The translations under genes were made by a program, and so were the position numbers. Below, piece after piece: positions 18,070-26,960 of a stretch of 64,000 bases of DNA. Numbering within the stretch: position 1 is the stretch's first letter; each line of letters begins with the position of its first letter. Below the pieces are notes generated by a model, which had not been told where the DNA came from, ran no database searches, and saw only the letters and a program-made list of their open reading frames with translations. The DNA lies in NCBI RefSeq assembly GCF_024345575.1, contig NZ_JAGQBJ010000001.1, forward strand, positions 558,001 to 622,000. The letters run 5' to 3'. Origin of the DNA: Cyanobium sp. Morenito 9A2 (GTDB taxonomy: Bacteria; Cyanobacteriota; Cyanobacteriia; PCC-6307; Cyanobiaceae).

Positions 18070-19674
18070 TCAACGCGGGAGCGCGCCCAGGCGACGCAGC
18101 ATGGGCAGGCGCCCCTGGCTGAAGCGCTCGGAGAGCTCCTGCAAACGGGCGAGCTGATCATCTGGTCCAAGGATGGGCTGACGGTCGGGCCCCAGCAGAT
18201 TCACCCCCAGGCTTGAGAGCTCCATCAAAACGCAGCTGGCGAGCATGGCGCCCTCGAGCCCCTGGGCGGAGGCCTGGTGCAGCAGATGCTCCACCAGCGA
18301 GTGTTCGGTGCACGTGCCGACCTGGGGCAGCACCAGATAGCCGCAGGACTTGCCGAGCGCGAGGGCCTCCCCCAGCTGCCGGTTCACCCGTTGGGCCCCG
18401 GGGGCCGCCTTGCGCGCGGCTTTGCCCCGATCAAGGGCAATCCTGCCGTCGTTCAGGAGCAGCGTGATGATCAAGAGCAGATCCCCCACGGGCTGGGCGC
18501 TGCGCTGCTGAAGGGTCTGCAGGGTCTGGGGCCCGGAGGCCAAGACTTCCTCCACCAGGGCATAGACGGCCGGATCACCCACCACCTGGCCAAAACTGGT
18601 GGCGAAGACATAGGGGTTTTCAACGGCCTGGTCAGAGCCAGGCGCTGGATCCCTGCGGCGCTCCAGCGCCTGCAGGCTGAGGGCCGCAAGCCAGCGATCG
18701 GCTTCCAGGCGGGTCAGCGGTGAGCGCCCCTTGACGAAGAGATCGCGGCGAAACGCTTTGTTCGTGGCCAGATCGAGCAGGGTCTGGCGCATCAGCGGAT
18801 TGGTCTCCTGGAGGATCAAGGCGTGGAACGAAGGGGCCAGCAGCTCGTCGAACTGCTCCGGCAAGGTGGCACTGCCGAGATGGCTGAACTTGTGCTCGGC
18901 GCAACGGCGATGGAAATCAGCCACGTAGAGAGGCGCCCAGCCCTCGTTGGCATACTCGCCGCAGAGGTAGTCGGGGTTTTCCTTGGCGATCCAGTCGAGT
19001 TCGGCCCGCAGCCCCGGCAGGGCATGACCCAGGAGGCCAGGGGCCTCCGCCTCTCCCAGCAGCGTGCCCATCGACGCGAGTGCAGCGCCGAAGGAGGCGC
19101 CGGGCTGGGCAGGATCGCCCCGTTCACTCTCCAGCCAGAACAACTTCTGAAAGGTGGTGCGCGCCAGCCAGCCGGGGTAGGTGTTGTAGGAGCAATAGAA
19201 AATTCCGCCCGGCCGCAGGGCGGCGGCGGCCACAGCCAGCAGCGCCTCCTGCACCGCTGCGCCCACCCAGGTGACAATGCCATGGGCGGCCACGTAGTCG
19301 AAGGGGCCCGCGGCCCCGGGCCGCAGGCCGAGGGGGGAGGGATCGCGTTGGAGCTCAAGAAAATCCGCCTCGAGCACGGTGACATTGCCCAGGCCCAGGC
19401 GCTCGATCAGCCCCATGGACTGGCTGATGTGATCGGGATGGAAATCCACCCCCAGAAAGCTGCCCTCGGGATAGGCGGCCGCCAGCAGGCAGAGGCCTAG
19501 GCCCGTACCGGAGCCCAGCTCCAGGTAACGAAACGGGACCCCTTCATGGGCGCGGGGGGGCGTGTGCCCCTTGAGCAGCGCGGCGAAATCAAGCCAGTTG
19601 GGCGCCAGTTCCCGGTAAAAGCCGCTGGTATAAGGCGAATTGGAGTAATACCCATGGTCCCAGGCTGCCGCCAT
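18070..19674 (-). CDS. SAM methyltransferase with C-terminal methyltransferase regulatory domain
   Basis: The 534-residue protein has an N-terminal class I fold (FRYLELGSGTGLGLCLLAAA as motif I, FLGVDFHPDHISQSM, then FDYVAAHGIVTWV and GGIFYCSYNTYPGW) followed by a regulatory region with LARTTFQKLFWLE and a long helical C-terminal part. This layout matches proteins with the methyltransferase regulatory domain, a group that includes rickettsial protein-lysine methyltransferases acting on outer-membrane proteins. Its ATG directly follows the stop of the last minor-pilin gene (no spacer), so it is the final gene of that operon. Methylation of pilins is inference. Confidence 0.75.
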   Translation of the reverse strand: MAAAWDHGYYSNSPYTSGFYRELAPNWLDFAALLKGHTPPRAHEGVPFRYLELGSGTGLGLCLLAAAYPEGSFLGVDFHPDHISQSMGLIERLGLGNVTVLEADFLELQRDPSPLGLRPGAAGPFDYVAAHGIVTWVGAAVQEALLAVAAAALRPGGIFYCSYNTYPGWLARTTFQKLFWLESERGDPAQPGASFGAALASMGTLLGEAEAPGLLGHALPGLRAELDWIAKENPDYLCGEYANEGWAPLYVADFHRRCAEHKFSHLGSATLPEQFDELLAPSFHALILQETNPLMRQTLLDLATNKAFRRDLFVKGRSPLTRLEADRWLAALSLQALERRRDPAPGSDQAVENPYVFATSFGQVVGDPAVYALVEEVLASGPQTLQTLQQRSAQPVGDLLLIITLLLNDGRIALDRGKAARKAAPGAQRVNRQLGEALALGKSCGYLVLPQVGTCTEHSLVEHLLHQASAQGLEGAMLASCVLMELSSLGVNLLGPDRQPILGPDDQLARLQELSERFSQGRLPMLRRLGALPR

Positions 19675-20367
19675 TCAAAGGAATTGATTGCCCTTGGTGC
19701 TGAAACGCGTGGTGCGGTTGCAGGTCGCCGCCGGGCAGGAGGCCGCATTCGGAATCGTGAAGGTGAGCGCCAGGGCCACTGAACGACAATCGGCCGACAC
19801 GGTGGGTGTGAAAGCGGAGACATTGTCCACCAGCACGGCGCCAGTGACATTGGTGGCGGTGTCCAGCCGACCGGAGGGCAGAATCGCCGGCCCGTCGCGC
19901 AGCAGCTGGGTCCCGGTGAGGTAGTAGCGAATGGTCTGATAGCTGAACGTGCCAGCGGCGTTGAGCACCGGCACCCGCACGCGGATGTCGGTGCCGGCTG
20001 TACCCGGACAGGTGCCCGTCGAGGGAGGATTGCAGCTGGCGGGATTGCTGCCGGATTGGAGCGCGCAACCCTCGCCAATTTCGGTGTTCAGCAGAAAGCT
20101 CAGCCGGGAGAAACTGCGATCGGCCTGGGAGGCCCAGATGCGGTTATTGGAGGCATTGGTATAGCTGACCATTAAGCGGGCGACCCCCAGGATGGCCACC
20201 GCGCCAATGGCCACACCGATCAACAACTCGGTGAGGGTGAAAGCCGCGACCGGCAACGCGGGACCCCTTCGGTGAACCTGGTCGGGCCGCCGCCTCGGCC
20301 AGGGGCGACTCCCAGGGGCAACAGGGACCAAGTGCCCTAGAGGGGGGGGGGTCAAAGGGCGTCCCAT
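19675..20367 (-). CDS. Minor pilin-like protein with long leader
   Basis: From the ATG at 20365-20367 the protein has 230 residues. A proline- and arginine-rich leader of about 42 residues ends PVAA and is followed by FTLTELLIGVAIGAVAILGV, with Glu at mature position 5: a type IV prepilin N-terminus with Ala at -1. An internal TTG would shorten the leader to about 30 residues. The mature part contains several cysteines (GCALQ, SCNPP, TCPGT, SCPAATC). It overlaps the upstream pilin gene by 16 bases. Open frame further upstream is the antisense-like shadow of other pilin genes and is not included. Confidence 0.75.
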   Translation of the reverse strand: MGRPLTPPPLGHLVPVAPGSRPWPRRRPDQVHRRGPALPVAAFTLTELLIGVAIGAVAILGVARLMVSYTNASNNRIWASQADRSFSRLSFLLNTEIGEGCALQSGSNPASCNPPSTGTCPGTAGTDIRVRVPVLNAAGTFSYQTIRYYLTGTQLLRDGPAILPSGRLDTATNVTGAVLVDNVSAFTPTVSADCRSVALALTFTIPNAASCPAATCNRTTRFSTKGNQFL

Positions 20368-20927
20368 TGGTTGCAGGCCGTTGTTGTGTCTCCCGTGGTG
20401 TTGTTGCGGCCCATGCTGAGCAGGCCGAGGGTGCCGGAGACTCGGATGCAGCGCACGGGCACGTTGTTGTTGAGGCTCAATCGAATCTCGATGGCTGCAC
20501 TCGAGGAGGAGGTGCCGGTGGTCAGGGCGATGGCCCCCCGGGGTGTGAACACCCAACTCGCGCTGGTGGACGGGTTGACCGCCACAGCGTAATTGTCTTG
20601 CTGGTTGATGGCTGGAAGCCGCAGACTCGATTCGCCCGCACAGGTGGTGGGGGCAACGGTAGCGAGTACGGCGCCCGGGGCCAGCGAACCAGTGTTGACC
20701 GTGACCGTGCAGCTGCTGCCGATCTGCTCTGGCCTACGCACCACCTCCTGCAACCAGGCGTAGAGGCTTTCTGCGGCGGCATTGGCCTGCTCCCGCCGCC
20801 AGCTGGTCTGGGACACCGTGAACGCTGTGCCCGCCACGATTCCGATGACGGCCACGGTGACGAGCAATTCCACCACAGTGAAGCCAGCCGCCGCAGGATT
20901 GGAGGGCCGTGGCTGCGGTCCAATCAT
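20352..20927 (-). CDS. Minor pilin-like protein (GspH/FimT-type size)
   Basis: The ATG at 20925-20927 overlaps the stop of the upstream pilin gene by 4 bases, which decides the start among longer in-frame options. The 15-residue leader ends AAAG and is cut before FTVVELLVTVAVIGIVAGTA with Glu5. The 191-residue protein ends with a cysteine pair region (VRCIRV, TTACNQW). Such FimT/GspH-like minor pilins help start pilus assembly or sit at the tip. Confidence 0.8.
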   Translation of the reverse strand: MIGPQPRPSNPAAAGFTVVELLVTVAVIGIVAGTAFTVSQTSWRREQANAAAESLYAWLQEVVRRPEQIGSSCTVTVNTGSLAPGAVLATVAPTTCAGESSLRLPAINQQDNYAVAVNPSTSASWVFTPRGAIALTTGTSSSSAAIEIRLSLNNNVPVRCIRVSGTLGLLSMGRNNTTGDTTTACNQWDAL

Positions 20928-21535
20928 GGACAGAAATAGGCCATGGGAGGGACCACATTCTCCACCCGGGTCACCTGGCCCGTCGCCGTGGAGGTGAAGG
21001 TGACCTGCAGCACCTTGTCGGCGAGGATGGCACTGGTGCGGGTGCTTCCCGCGGAGGCGGCAACGGCATCCGCCGCATTTTTGACCGGGGTCATGAAGAA
21101 GGTGTTGTTCGCCGGTTTGCACCATTCCTCAACCGCAGCCGGTTGACCGACCACGTTGACCCCATTGACCGTGATCGTCGCCCCGGTGGAGAGCTGGGGG
21201 AAGTAGAAGCGATCGTCGCTGCGGTCGGTGGTGACACAGGGGGTGGTGGCGGAGACGCCAGTGGGGGCGGTGGTGGTGCAGGTGCCCGAGCAGCAGGTGA
21301 AACCAGCCACGGCGCCGCGCACCAGATCGAGGTTCGCGTCGATCTGGGTGTCTTGGTTGGTGAAGTCTCGGGTGAGGTTGCCGGAGCGGTTGGCGCTGAT
21401 CAGCAGGGCCGCGGAGCCGGCCGCCGCGATGCCGAGCAGCACAATCAGCACTAGCGGCTCAAGGATGGTGAAGCCCCTAGCCCACCGTCGGGGGCCAAGA
21501 CGCACGCCTCGTTTCATCAAGCTTTGCGTTGCCAT
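20924..21535 (-). CDS. Minor pilin-like protein
   Basis: The ATG at 21533-21535 gives a 203-residue prepilin whose 21-residue leader ends RWARG before FTILEPLVLIVLLGIAAAGS, retaining Glu5. The mature domain has a vicinal cysteine cluster (FTCCSGTC) and later cysteines (TPCVTT, EWCKPA, and C-terminal YFCP). It overlaps the next gene by 4 bases and follows the large pilin-like gene across 14 bases. Its longer in-frame extension to 21745 lies inside that gene and is rejected. Confidence 0.8.
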   Translation of the reverse strand: MATQSLMKRGVRLGPRRWARGFTILEPLVLIVLLGIAAAGSAALLISANRSGNLTRDFTNQDTQIDANLDLVRGAVAGFTCCSGTCTTTAPTGVSATTPCVTTDRSDDRFYFPQLSTGATITVNGVNVVGQPAAVEEWCKPANNTFFMTPVKNAADAVAASAGSTRTSAILADKVLQVTFTSTATGQVTRVENVVPPMAYFCP

Positions 21536-21549
21536 CGGAGGTAACCGCT

Positions 21550-23760
21550 TCAATAGTTTCGGGCGCGGGAGACACTGCGCGCCACCCAATCGGTTCCGCT
21601 CCAGTTCACGAAGGTGGTGGCCCCCCCCAGGGTGGCCGTGTTGATGTAGGTCTGGGTGGGGGGATTGGAGGGGGGCACCCGGAAGATCAGATCGCCAAAG
21701 GCCCTGAGGTTCTTGACCCAGATGCGCCCGTTGACGTTGTAGCAATTCACATTGCTGGCGGTGCAGGTGCCGCCGAGGGCGGCATTGAGCTCAAGGAAGC
21801 CGGTGGGCAGGTAGAACCAGGCCCCCGTGATCTTGCCCGGGTCCGTGCTGCCCGAGGAGGTGGCATTGAGGAAGATGCGCTGGATGTAATTCGGGAAACT
21901 GGCGTTGGCGGCGGCCCCGAAGATGTTCCAGCGGTCCGGCTGGCCGAGCACCGCATAGGTGGTGTCGGGGATCGGGGTGGAGCAGTTGGTCTGCAGGGAG
22001 GGGGGCGCACATTCCACGTGCTGGATCGCATCGCCCGTGCCCAGCAAAACGATGTTCTGGGTCGCGTTGACGTAGTTCCAGCCGCTGGCGGCGTTGTAAT
22101 GCCAGGACACCGGACCATCGGAGGTGTCAATCACCATGTTTTCTTGCGCGCCGCTGGTGCTGTAGTCAACGTTGAAGCCCTTGCAGTGGAAGCCCTCGGT
22201 GCCGCTGACGGGCGATATTGCGCTGTACTCGCAGCTCGGAACGCTGGCCCAGGCAAAACCGCCTGACTCCGGGCAGGTGACGGCATTGTTGGCGGCTTTG
22301 CAGGCGGCCCGGGCAGCGGTGGTGGTGGCAAAGCGACGTTCCACCGCCTTCGTGGTGCGGTTGGTGCGCAGGTATTCGGCCACCCCAGTGGCTGAATTGC
22401 TGATGTTGGCGCCCGTGGTGTTGAAGGTCTGGATCCCTGCAGCCTTTGTGGCCGTTGTGGTGTAGGTGTAGTGGAAATCAGTGACGGGGGGCAGGTTGAG
22501 GGAAACCGGAATCACCGGCACGCTGGAGATCATCGTGCCGTTGATGTTCGCCTGCTGTTGGGCGGTGGTGGCCGGAGGGGTATTGCCAAAACCGGAAATC
22601 AATTCATTCTGGCCGGAATTGCTGTTCGGCACAGCGTTCTTGATCTGGGTCCAGAAGTCTGCATCGTTGTAATTGGATCCAACACCAAACTGGCCATTGG
22701 TGGAGGTGCTGCAGGGGATCACCCGGCAGGTGGCGCGATCGAAGGTGGTGGCTTTGGTGCCGGTCTGGCCGGAAGTGTCGCCGATGATGTTGGAGAGGGG
22801 CACCACGGCGCCACCCGCCGTGCGCGTGGTGTAGCTGTCGTTGGCGTAGTACGTCCAATGGGTGCCGCCGCCGAGGCCCGTGATCACCCCGAAATCAAGG
22901 CCGCAGAAGCGGCTGTCGGAGCCGATCGAGGCATTGCGCTCGGTGGTGGTCACGTTCGTGCTGCCGTCGCTGACGACGCCGGAGCCGGCCGTGGTGCTGG
23001 TGAGGGTGGAGCCCCCGGAGCCGTTGGAGCCGAAGCTGGCCCCGCAGCACTTGGGCAAAAGCTGGAACTCGCGCCTCACCGTGGCGGTCGACAGGGTGAC
23101 GCCGTTGCGCACCACCCGGCCCTGCACGGTGATCTCCAGCAGGCCCGTGTTGTAGCCCGGCAGGGTGTTGGCGACGCTGGGGGGATCGAGGTTGATCAGC
23201 GTGCGGAAATCGTCGCTGCCGGTGCCGGCGGTGGTGGGGGTATTGGTGAATGATTTCTGGCGGCGGTTGGCGACGCCGCTGTCCCCGGCGGAAACCGTCA
23301 CCGAACTGAGGGCAAATTGACGGGTGCCCGTGTTCACCGTGCCGCTGGTGATGTCACGAAAGGAGCCATCGGCGTAGGCCCTGGCGGTGGCGGTGGGTTG
23401 GCCCGTGTTGGCCGTTCCGGGCCGGGTGCCCTTGCCGTCGATGGTGACGCACGGGCTGATGTTGGCCGTGGAGGCCGACCAGGTGCTCATCCCTTCATTG
23501 GAGACCAGCAAGCCGCGGTTCTCCGGCTGGTTCCAGGTGGCGATGATGCGGTCAATGCCGGCTTCGGCGGCGGCGCGGGCATCCCGGCTTTCGGTCGACA
23601 TCGTCGCCCCGAGCCAATCGCCACTGATCAGGTTGGCCATGCCAAGGGAACCCACCGCCAGGGCGAGGATCACCAGGATCCCCACCAGCATCGAGAAGCC
23701 TCCGGCCCGGCTGCGGCGGGGGGCCGTGGTCAGCAGCGTGAGCAGGAGCCTCGGTTGCAT
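21550..23760 (-). CDS. Large PilX-like pilus protein, possible tip adhesin
   Basis: Starting at ATG 23758-23760 the protein has 736 residues, several times the usual pilin size; a TTG at 23791 would add 11 residues and has a GGAGG motif just inside it, so the start is not settled. The leader ends RAGG and the helix is FSMLVGILVILALAVGSLGM, which lacks Glu5, as in PilX-type and GspK-type components. AEAGIDR follows, typical of PilX N-domains. The rest is a Ser/Thr/Asn/Gly-rich extracellular region with about fifteen cysteines (KCCGA, TCRVIPC, PSCEYS and others). It lies in the middle of the minor-pilin operon, suggesting a tip or adhesive subunit. Confidence 0.75.
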   Translation of the reverse strand: MQPRLLLTLLTTAPRRSRAGGFSMLVGILVILALAVGSLGMANLISGDWLGATMSTESRDARAAAEAGIDRIIATWNQPENRGLLVSNEGMSTWSASTANISPCVTIDGKGTRPGTANTGQPTATARAYADGSFRDITSGTVNTGTRQFALSSVTVSAGDSGVANRRQKSFTNTPTTAGTGSDDFRTLINLDPPSVANTLPGYNTGLLEITVQGRVVRNGVTLSTATVRREFQLLPKCCGASFGSNGSGGSTLTSTTAGSGVVSDGSTNVTTTERNASIGSDSRFCGLDFGVITGLGGGTHWTYYANDSYTTRTAGGAVVPLSNIIGDTSGQTGTKATTFDRATCRVIPCSTSTNGQFGVGSNYNDADFWTQIKNAVPNSNSGQNELISGFGNTPPATTAQQQANINGTMISSVPVIPVSLNLPPVTDFHYTYTTTATKAAGIQTFNTTGANISNSATGVAEYLRTNRTTKAVERRFATTTAARAACKAANNAVTCPESGGFAWASVPSCEYSAISPVSGTEGFHCKGFNVDYSTSGAQENMVIDTSDGPVSWHYNAASGWNYVNATQNIVLLGTGDAIQHVECAPPSLQTNCSTPIPDTTYAVLGQPDRWNIFGAAANASFPNYIQRIFLNATSSGSTDPGKITGAWFYLPTGFLELNAALGGTCTASNVNCYNVNGRIWVKNLRAFGDLIFRVPPSNPPTQTYINTATLGGATTFVNWSGTDWVARSVSRARNY

Positions 23761-23838
23761 CGGCCGGTGAAATGATCCCTCCAATCTAATCAACGTTTCT
23801 TGGCCGAAGACCCTGGGGCGGCCCCCCTAAGCCAATCC

Positions 23839-24339
23839 TCACCCGCCGAGCGCCGCCCTTCGCTGGATCTGCTCCAGCAACGCCTGCTGCTCCTCCAGGC
23901 CATCGAGCACCACACGGTTCTGCCAGGCGCCCTCCAGGTTCTGGGCCCCATCGATCCCGAAGGCGGGGCCGCAGCGCATCAGCACCTGGCCGCCCCAGAT
24001 CGCGCTGGGAGGAGCCCCCTGGCTGTAGGTGATGGGCGGCTGGTCGGTGGCCAGGCGCAGGTGCAGCACGGGGGTGCGCCCGCCCAGGTTGCAGGCCGGT
24101 GGCTCGCTGGCCGGATCGGCGCTGATCGCCCCGGCGCGGCGCAGGTCGCTCTCCACCAGCCGCAGGGCCCGCTGGGCAAACTCCTGCTGGCGCAGCTGGC
24201 GGCCCATGGTCTGGCTCAGGCGGCAGCTGAGGAGCAATCCCTGCACCACCGCCCCAGCCACCACCAGGCCTGCGGCCAGGGCCAGCAGCAGCTCCACCAG
24301 GGTGAAACCGGAAGAAACTTGACGCTTGGAGGTCTTCAT
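23839..24339 (-). CDS. Minor pilin-like protein (PilW-type)
   Basis: The 166-residue prepilin has an 11-residue leader ending SSG and FTLVELLLALAAGLVVAGAV with Glu5. The following AQRALRLVESDLRRAG segment is characteristic of PilW/GspJ-type minor pilins. It overlaps the upstream GspH-like gene by 4 bases (ATGA); a gap of 78 bases separates its stop from the large pilin-like gene. Confidence 0.8.
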   Translation of the reverse strand: MKTSKRQVSSGFTLVELLLALAAGLVVAGAVVQGLLLSCRLSQTMGRQLRQQEFAQRALRLVESDLRRAGAISADPASEPPACNLGGRTPVLHLRLATDQPPITYSQGAPPSAIWGGQVLMRCGPAFGIDGAQNLEGAWQNRVVLDGLEEQQALLEQIQRRAALGG

Positions 24340-24857
24340 GGGGCCCCATCGCGAAGACAGTTGGCGCTCTGCAGTCCCTGGGGATCGCCCTCATAGCGGC
24401 CCACCCGCAGCACACCGAGGGGGAGGGCCATCACCACACAGCGCTGCAGAGCGGTGCCGCGCCCCCAGACCACCACGGTGCCGCCATCGATCAGCAGGCC
24501 GTTGGCGGTGAAGCGCAGGCTCAGCGGAAGGTTGCTGGCCCACTCCACCCCCTGGCCGCGGTGGTTGTCGCCCAGATCGCTCAGGGCGCCCTGGCAGGCC
24601 GGCAGCGTCCCATCGCCGGGGGCCTGCCAGCCCCCATCCCCGAGGCTGAGGCCGCAGGGCTCGCCGCGCCGCTCGGCCTCGGCCCTTCCTTGTTGGATTC
24701 CCTCCAGCAGCAACCGGGTGCTGGCCTCCACCCGCTGGCGGGCCAGCAGCTCGGCGCCGCTGCCGAAGGCCAGGGCCCCCAGGATCCCCAGCACGGCCAC
24801 TGTGACCAGCAGTTCCGGCAGGCTGAAGGCGGCTCCGGTTTGGTGGCGGCGGCTCAT
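24336..24857 (-). CDS. Minor pilin-like protein (GspH/FimT-type)
   Basis: The 173-residue prepilin has a 10-residue leader ending GAA and FSLPELLVTVAVLGILGALA, with Glu5 kept and Pro at position 4. The RLLLEGIQQGRAEAERRGEP segment after the helix matches GspH/FimT proteins. Start and stop overlap the neighbouring pilin genes by 4 bases each. Confidence 0.8.
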   Translation of the reverse strand: MSRRHQTGAAFSLPELLVTVAVLGILGALAFGSGAELLARQRVEASTRLLLEGIQQGRAEAERRGEPCGLSLGDGGWQAPGDGTLPACQGALSDLGDNHRGQGVEWASNLPLSLRFTANGLLIDGGTVVVWGRGTALQRCVVMALPLGVLRVGRYEGDPQGLQSANCLRDGAP

Positions 24858-25276
24858 GGGGTCACCCCCGTCGCGCAGAGCCCGTAGGCCGCCGGGGTGA
24901 ACAGCCGCTGGCGGCTCAGCGCTGGGCTCGCTCCGCGGAAGACCAGGCGTACCTCCCGCGGACCCAGCGCCTCCAGCTGACGCTCCAGGCCCGTCGGCAA
25001 CGCCCCAGGCCCAGGCGCAGACCCCTGGCTGGAATTGATCAGCGCCACCATCAGGCCCGCCGGATCAACGCAGGCCGGATCGGGGCTCGGGCGTTGGGCC
25101 GCCCCCTGGCGCAGGCGCTGGTCGGCCGCGAGCAGTTCCAGCTCGATCCGCTCCATCCGCTCGCGATCGGCCCGCTGTTCAACCAGCGAGCGCCCCATGC
25201 CGGCGGTGAGCTGCAAGGAACTGCCGCTGGCCAGGCTGAACACCAGCGAACCGATCAACACGTCGGCGAAGTTCAT
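24854..25276 (-). CDS. Pilin-like protein with minimal leader
   Basis: The ATG at 25274-25276 overlaps the upstream stop by 4 bases and gives a 140-residue protein beginning MNFADVLIGSLVFSLASGSS, a hydrophobic N-terminal helix without a clear prepilin cleavage site. A helical ERMERIELELLAADQRLRQG segment follows, as in pilin stems. It probably belongs to the minor-pilin set by context. Longer in-frame versions reach into the upstream gene and are not credible. Confidence 0.65.
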   Translation of the reverse strand: MNFADVLIGSLVFSLASGSSLQLTAGMGRSLVEQRADRERMERIELELLAADQRLRQGAAQRPSPDPACVDPAGLMVALINSSQGSAPGPGALPTGLERQLEALGPREVRLVFRGASPALSRQRLFTPAAYGLCATGVTP

Positions 25277-25746
25277 GGCCCCTCCTGGCGCAGGCCGCGC
25301 ACCAGGGCGCTGCCGGGGTCGAGGCTGAGTCGGAAGCTGCCGGTGCGGGCGGTCTGCGACCCTGCTGCCGCCGCCGGATCGTTCTGAACCTGGAGCTGAA
25401 TCAGGGCCGAATCGGCGCTGGCGTTCCAGCTCAGCAGCTGCACCGTGGCGCTTCCCTCCCCCGAGGGCACCTGCAGGCTCGCGGCGGGCGTGCTGCCGAG
25501 CAGCAGCTGAGCCGCGACCAGCTGGGCGGCAGAGTTCAGGGCGTCCTCGCCCTGGCGGCGGCGCAGGTCGGCTGTCAGGGCCTGGCGGCTGGCCAGGGCC
25601 GTGCCCAGCAGCGAGAGGCTGCTGAGCACCATCACCAGCCCCGCCAGCGTCGCCAGGGGCAGCACGGCACCGGCGTCCGCCCGGCGCAGGGGCCCCTGGG
25701 GGCATGGGGGGCCTGGGGGCCCCAGGCGCTGAAGGGGGCGGGGCAT
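25273..25746 (-). CDS. PilX-like small membrane-anchored protein, first gene of the pilin operon
   Basis: The 157-residue protein has a Pro/Arg-rich N-terminus, one helix (GAVLPLATLAGLVMVLSSLS) near residues 26-45, then ALNSAAQLVAAQLLLGS, resembling the N-terminal helix and stem of PilX/GspK-type proteins. No canonical Glu5 motif is present. It is the promoter-proximal gene of the eight-gene pilin run transcribed leftwards to the methyltransferase at 18070. Confidence 0.6.
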   Translation of the reverse strand: MPRPLQRLGPPGPPCPQGPLRRADAGAVLPLATLAGLVMVLSSLSLLGTALASRQALTADLRRRQGEDALNSAAQLVAAQLLLGSTPAASLQVPSGEGSATVQLLSWNASADSALIQLQVQNDPAAAAGSQTARTGSFRLSLDPGSALVRGLRQEGP

Positions 25747-25807
25747 CGGAAACCTCTCCGGATGAACTCCCGTTCAGCGTTCCCACCGGTGGACAGGGCC
25801 GAGGGGC

Positions 25808-26109
25808 TCAGGCCTGGGAATCAGCCCTGGAAGTGGTGTGACGCTGCAGTCCCAACGCTGCGATCACCGTCAAGACCGTGCCCACTTCAAGATTGCCCCT
25901 AGGGGAGAGCGCCTCGTAGGGGGTTTCACGCCCAAGGACGACTTCGCGGGCGATCTGAGTCATCCCCTTGGCCCGGGCGATGTCCCCCAACGCCGCGCCA
26001 GCACCCGAGGATCGCCTTCCTCGGGCGCCGCATCGAGATAGGCGGCCCCATCCGCATCGCTGCGGAGATGATCCGCGGCATCCCAAGGGGTGGTGAGCGT
26101 TCTGGGCAT
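25808..26109 (-). pseudogene. HigA-type addiction-module antitoxin, frameshifted
   Basis: From the ATG at 26107-26109 (preceded by GGAGG) the frame reads MPRTLTTPWDAADHLRSDAD to EEGDPRVLA, then breaks near 25990-26000. In the next frame it continues GDIARAKGMTQIAREVVLGR and GNLEVGTVLTVIAALGL, which is the HTH part of the small antidote proteins paired with HigB/RelE-like toxins. A change of two bases (or equivalent) would restore it. No toxin gene is visible on either side, so the module seems dead. Confidence 0.75.
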
Positions 26110-26334
26110 GGCTCGATCCTCCAGGGAGCGTGGTCGCCCTAGCCGCCCCTTGCTTGCCGCAGGAGCAACGGGTTCAACCTCAAAGCGGAATCGGCCAGCG
26201 CGTCCCTCTGCCCAGGACCTGGGCGAAGCGCCGATTCCATTCGGGCTAAAGGCCCCAGGTCTCTGGGCGGCTGATTCAACCCGTCGGCGCAGCGTTCAGC
26301 GACCCGCCCATTCTGGCTACCGCCATGGGCCTTC

Positions 26335-26960
26335 TCAGACGTTCCAGATGGGGGCCAGATCCACCTCCAACCCTGGGAACGGTGCACCGCTCTCCAGCGG
26401 GGCGGCGGCGTCCTGGCGCTCGACGGTGGTGGCGCCAGCACGCCAGATCTCCACGGCCCGTTTCTCAGGAAGCAAGAACCAACCCAGCTGGACACCATTG
26501 GCCCGATAGGTCTCCATCCTCGGGCGCAGGGCGCTGACGCCACAGCTCCCCTCGGCTGAGGCGCTGGCCAGTTCGACCACCAACTCGGGGCAGAGGGGGG
26601 CGAAGTCCCCGGCGTTGCTCCGGGCTGAGGGCCTGCCAGCGATCCATGCGTACCAAGGAGGCATCGGGGCTGAGCACCCAGCCGTCCGGCAGACGGAATC
26701 CGGTGGAGCTGTCGAACCCCTGCTAGTCGCCCGAGGCCTTCGCGAAGCGTTTGAGCTGGAAGGACAACTCGCCGTTGCGGGCGCCGGTTGCGCTGCCGGT
26801 GGGGGTTATGGCGATCAGCTGGCCATCCGCCGTCAGTTCCAGCAGCGCATCGGGATTGGCCTGGCACACCCGCTCAAACTGATCGTTATTGAGCCGCAGA
26901 TCCCACGGCAGCTGCAGGGGCTGCAGAGCGGGCCATGGGCTTGGAGGGGCCAGCGTTATG
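26335..26960 (-). pseudogene. Uma2-family endonuclease-like (DUF820) gene, broken
   Basis: Three frames together give a complete Uma2-type protein: QLPWDLRLNNDQFERVCQAN, then NPDALLELTADGQLIAITPT, then a TAG at 26723-26725 where Trp is expected after FAKASGD. The next part (GFRLPDGWVLSPDASLVRMD) is intact until a one-base frameshift near 26605. The last piece is CPELVVELASASAEG to FPGLEVDLAPIW. The presumed start reads ATA (26958-26960) instead of ATG before TLAPPSPWP. Uma2 genes are plentiful in cyanobacteria; this copy carries at least three inactivating changes. Confidence 0.8.
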
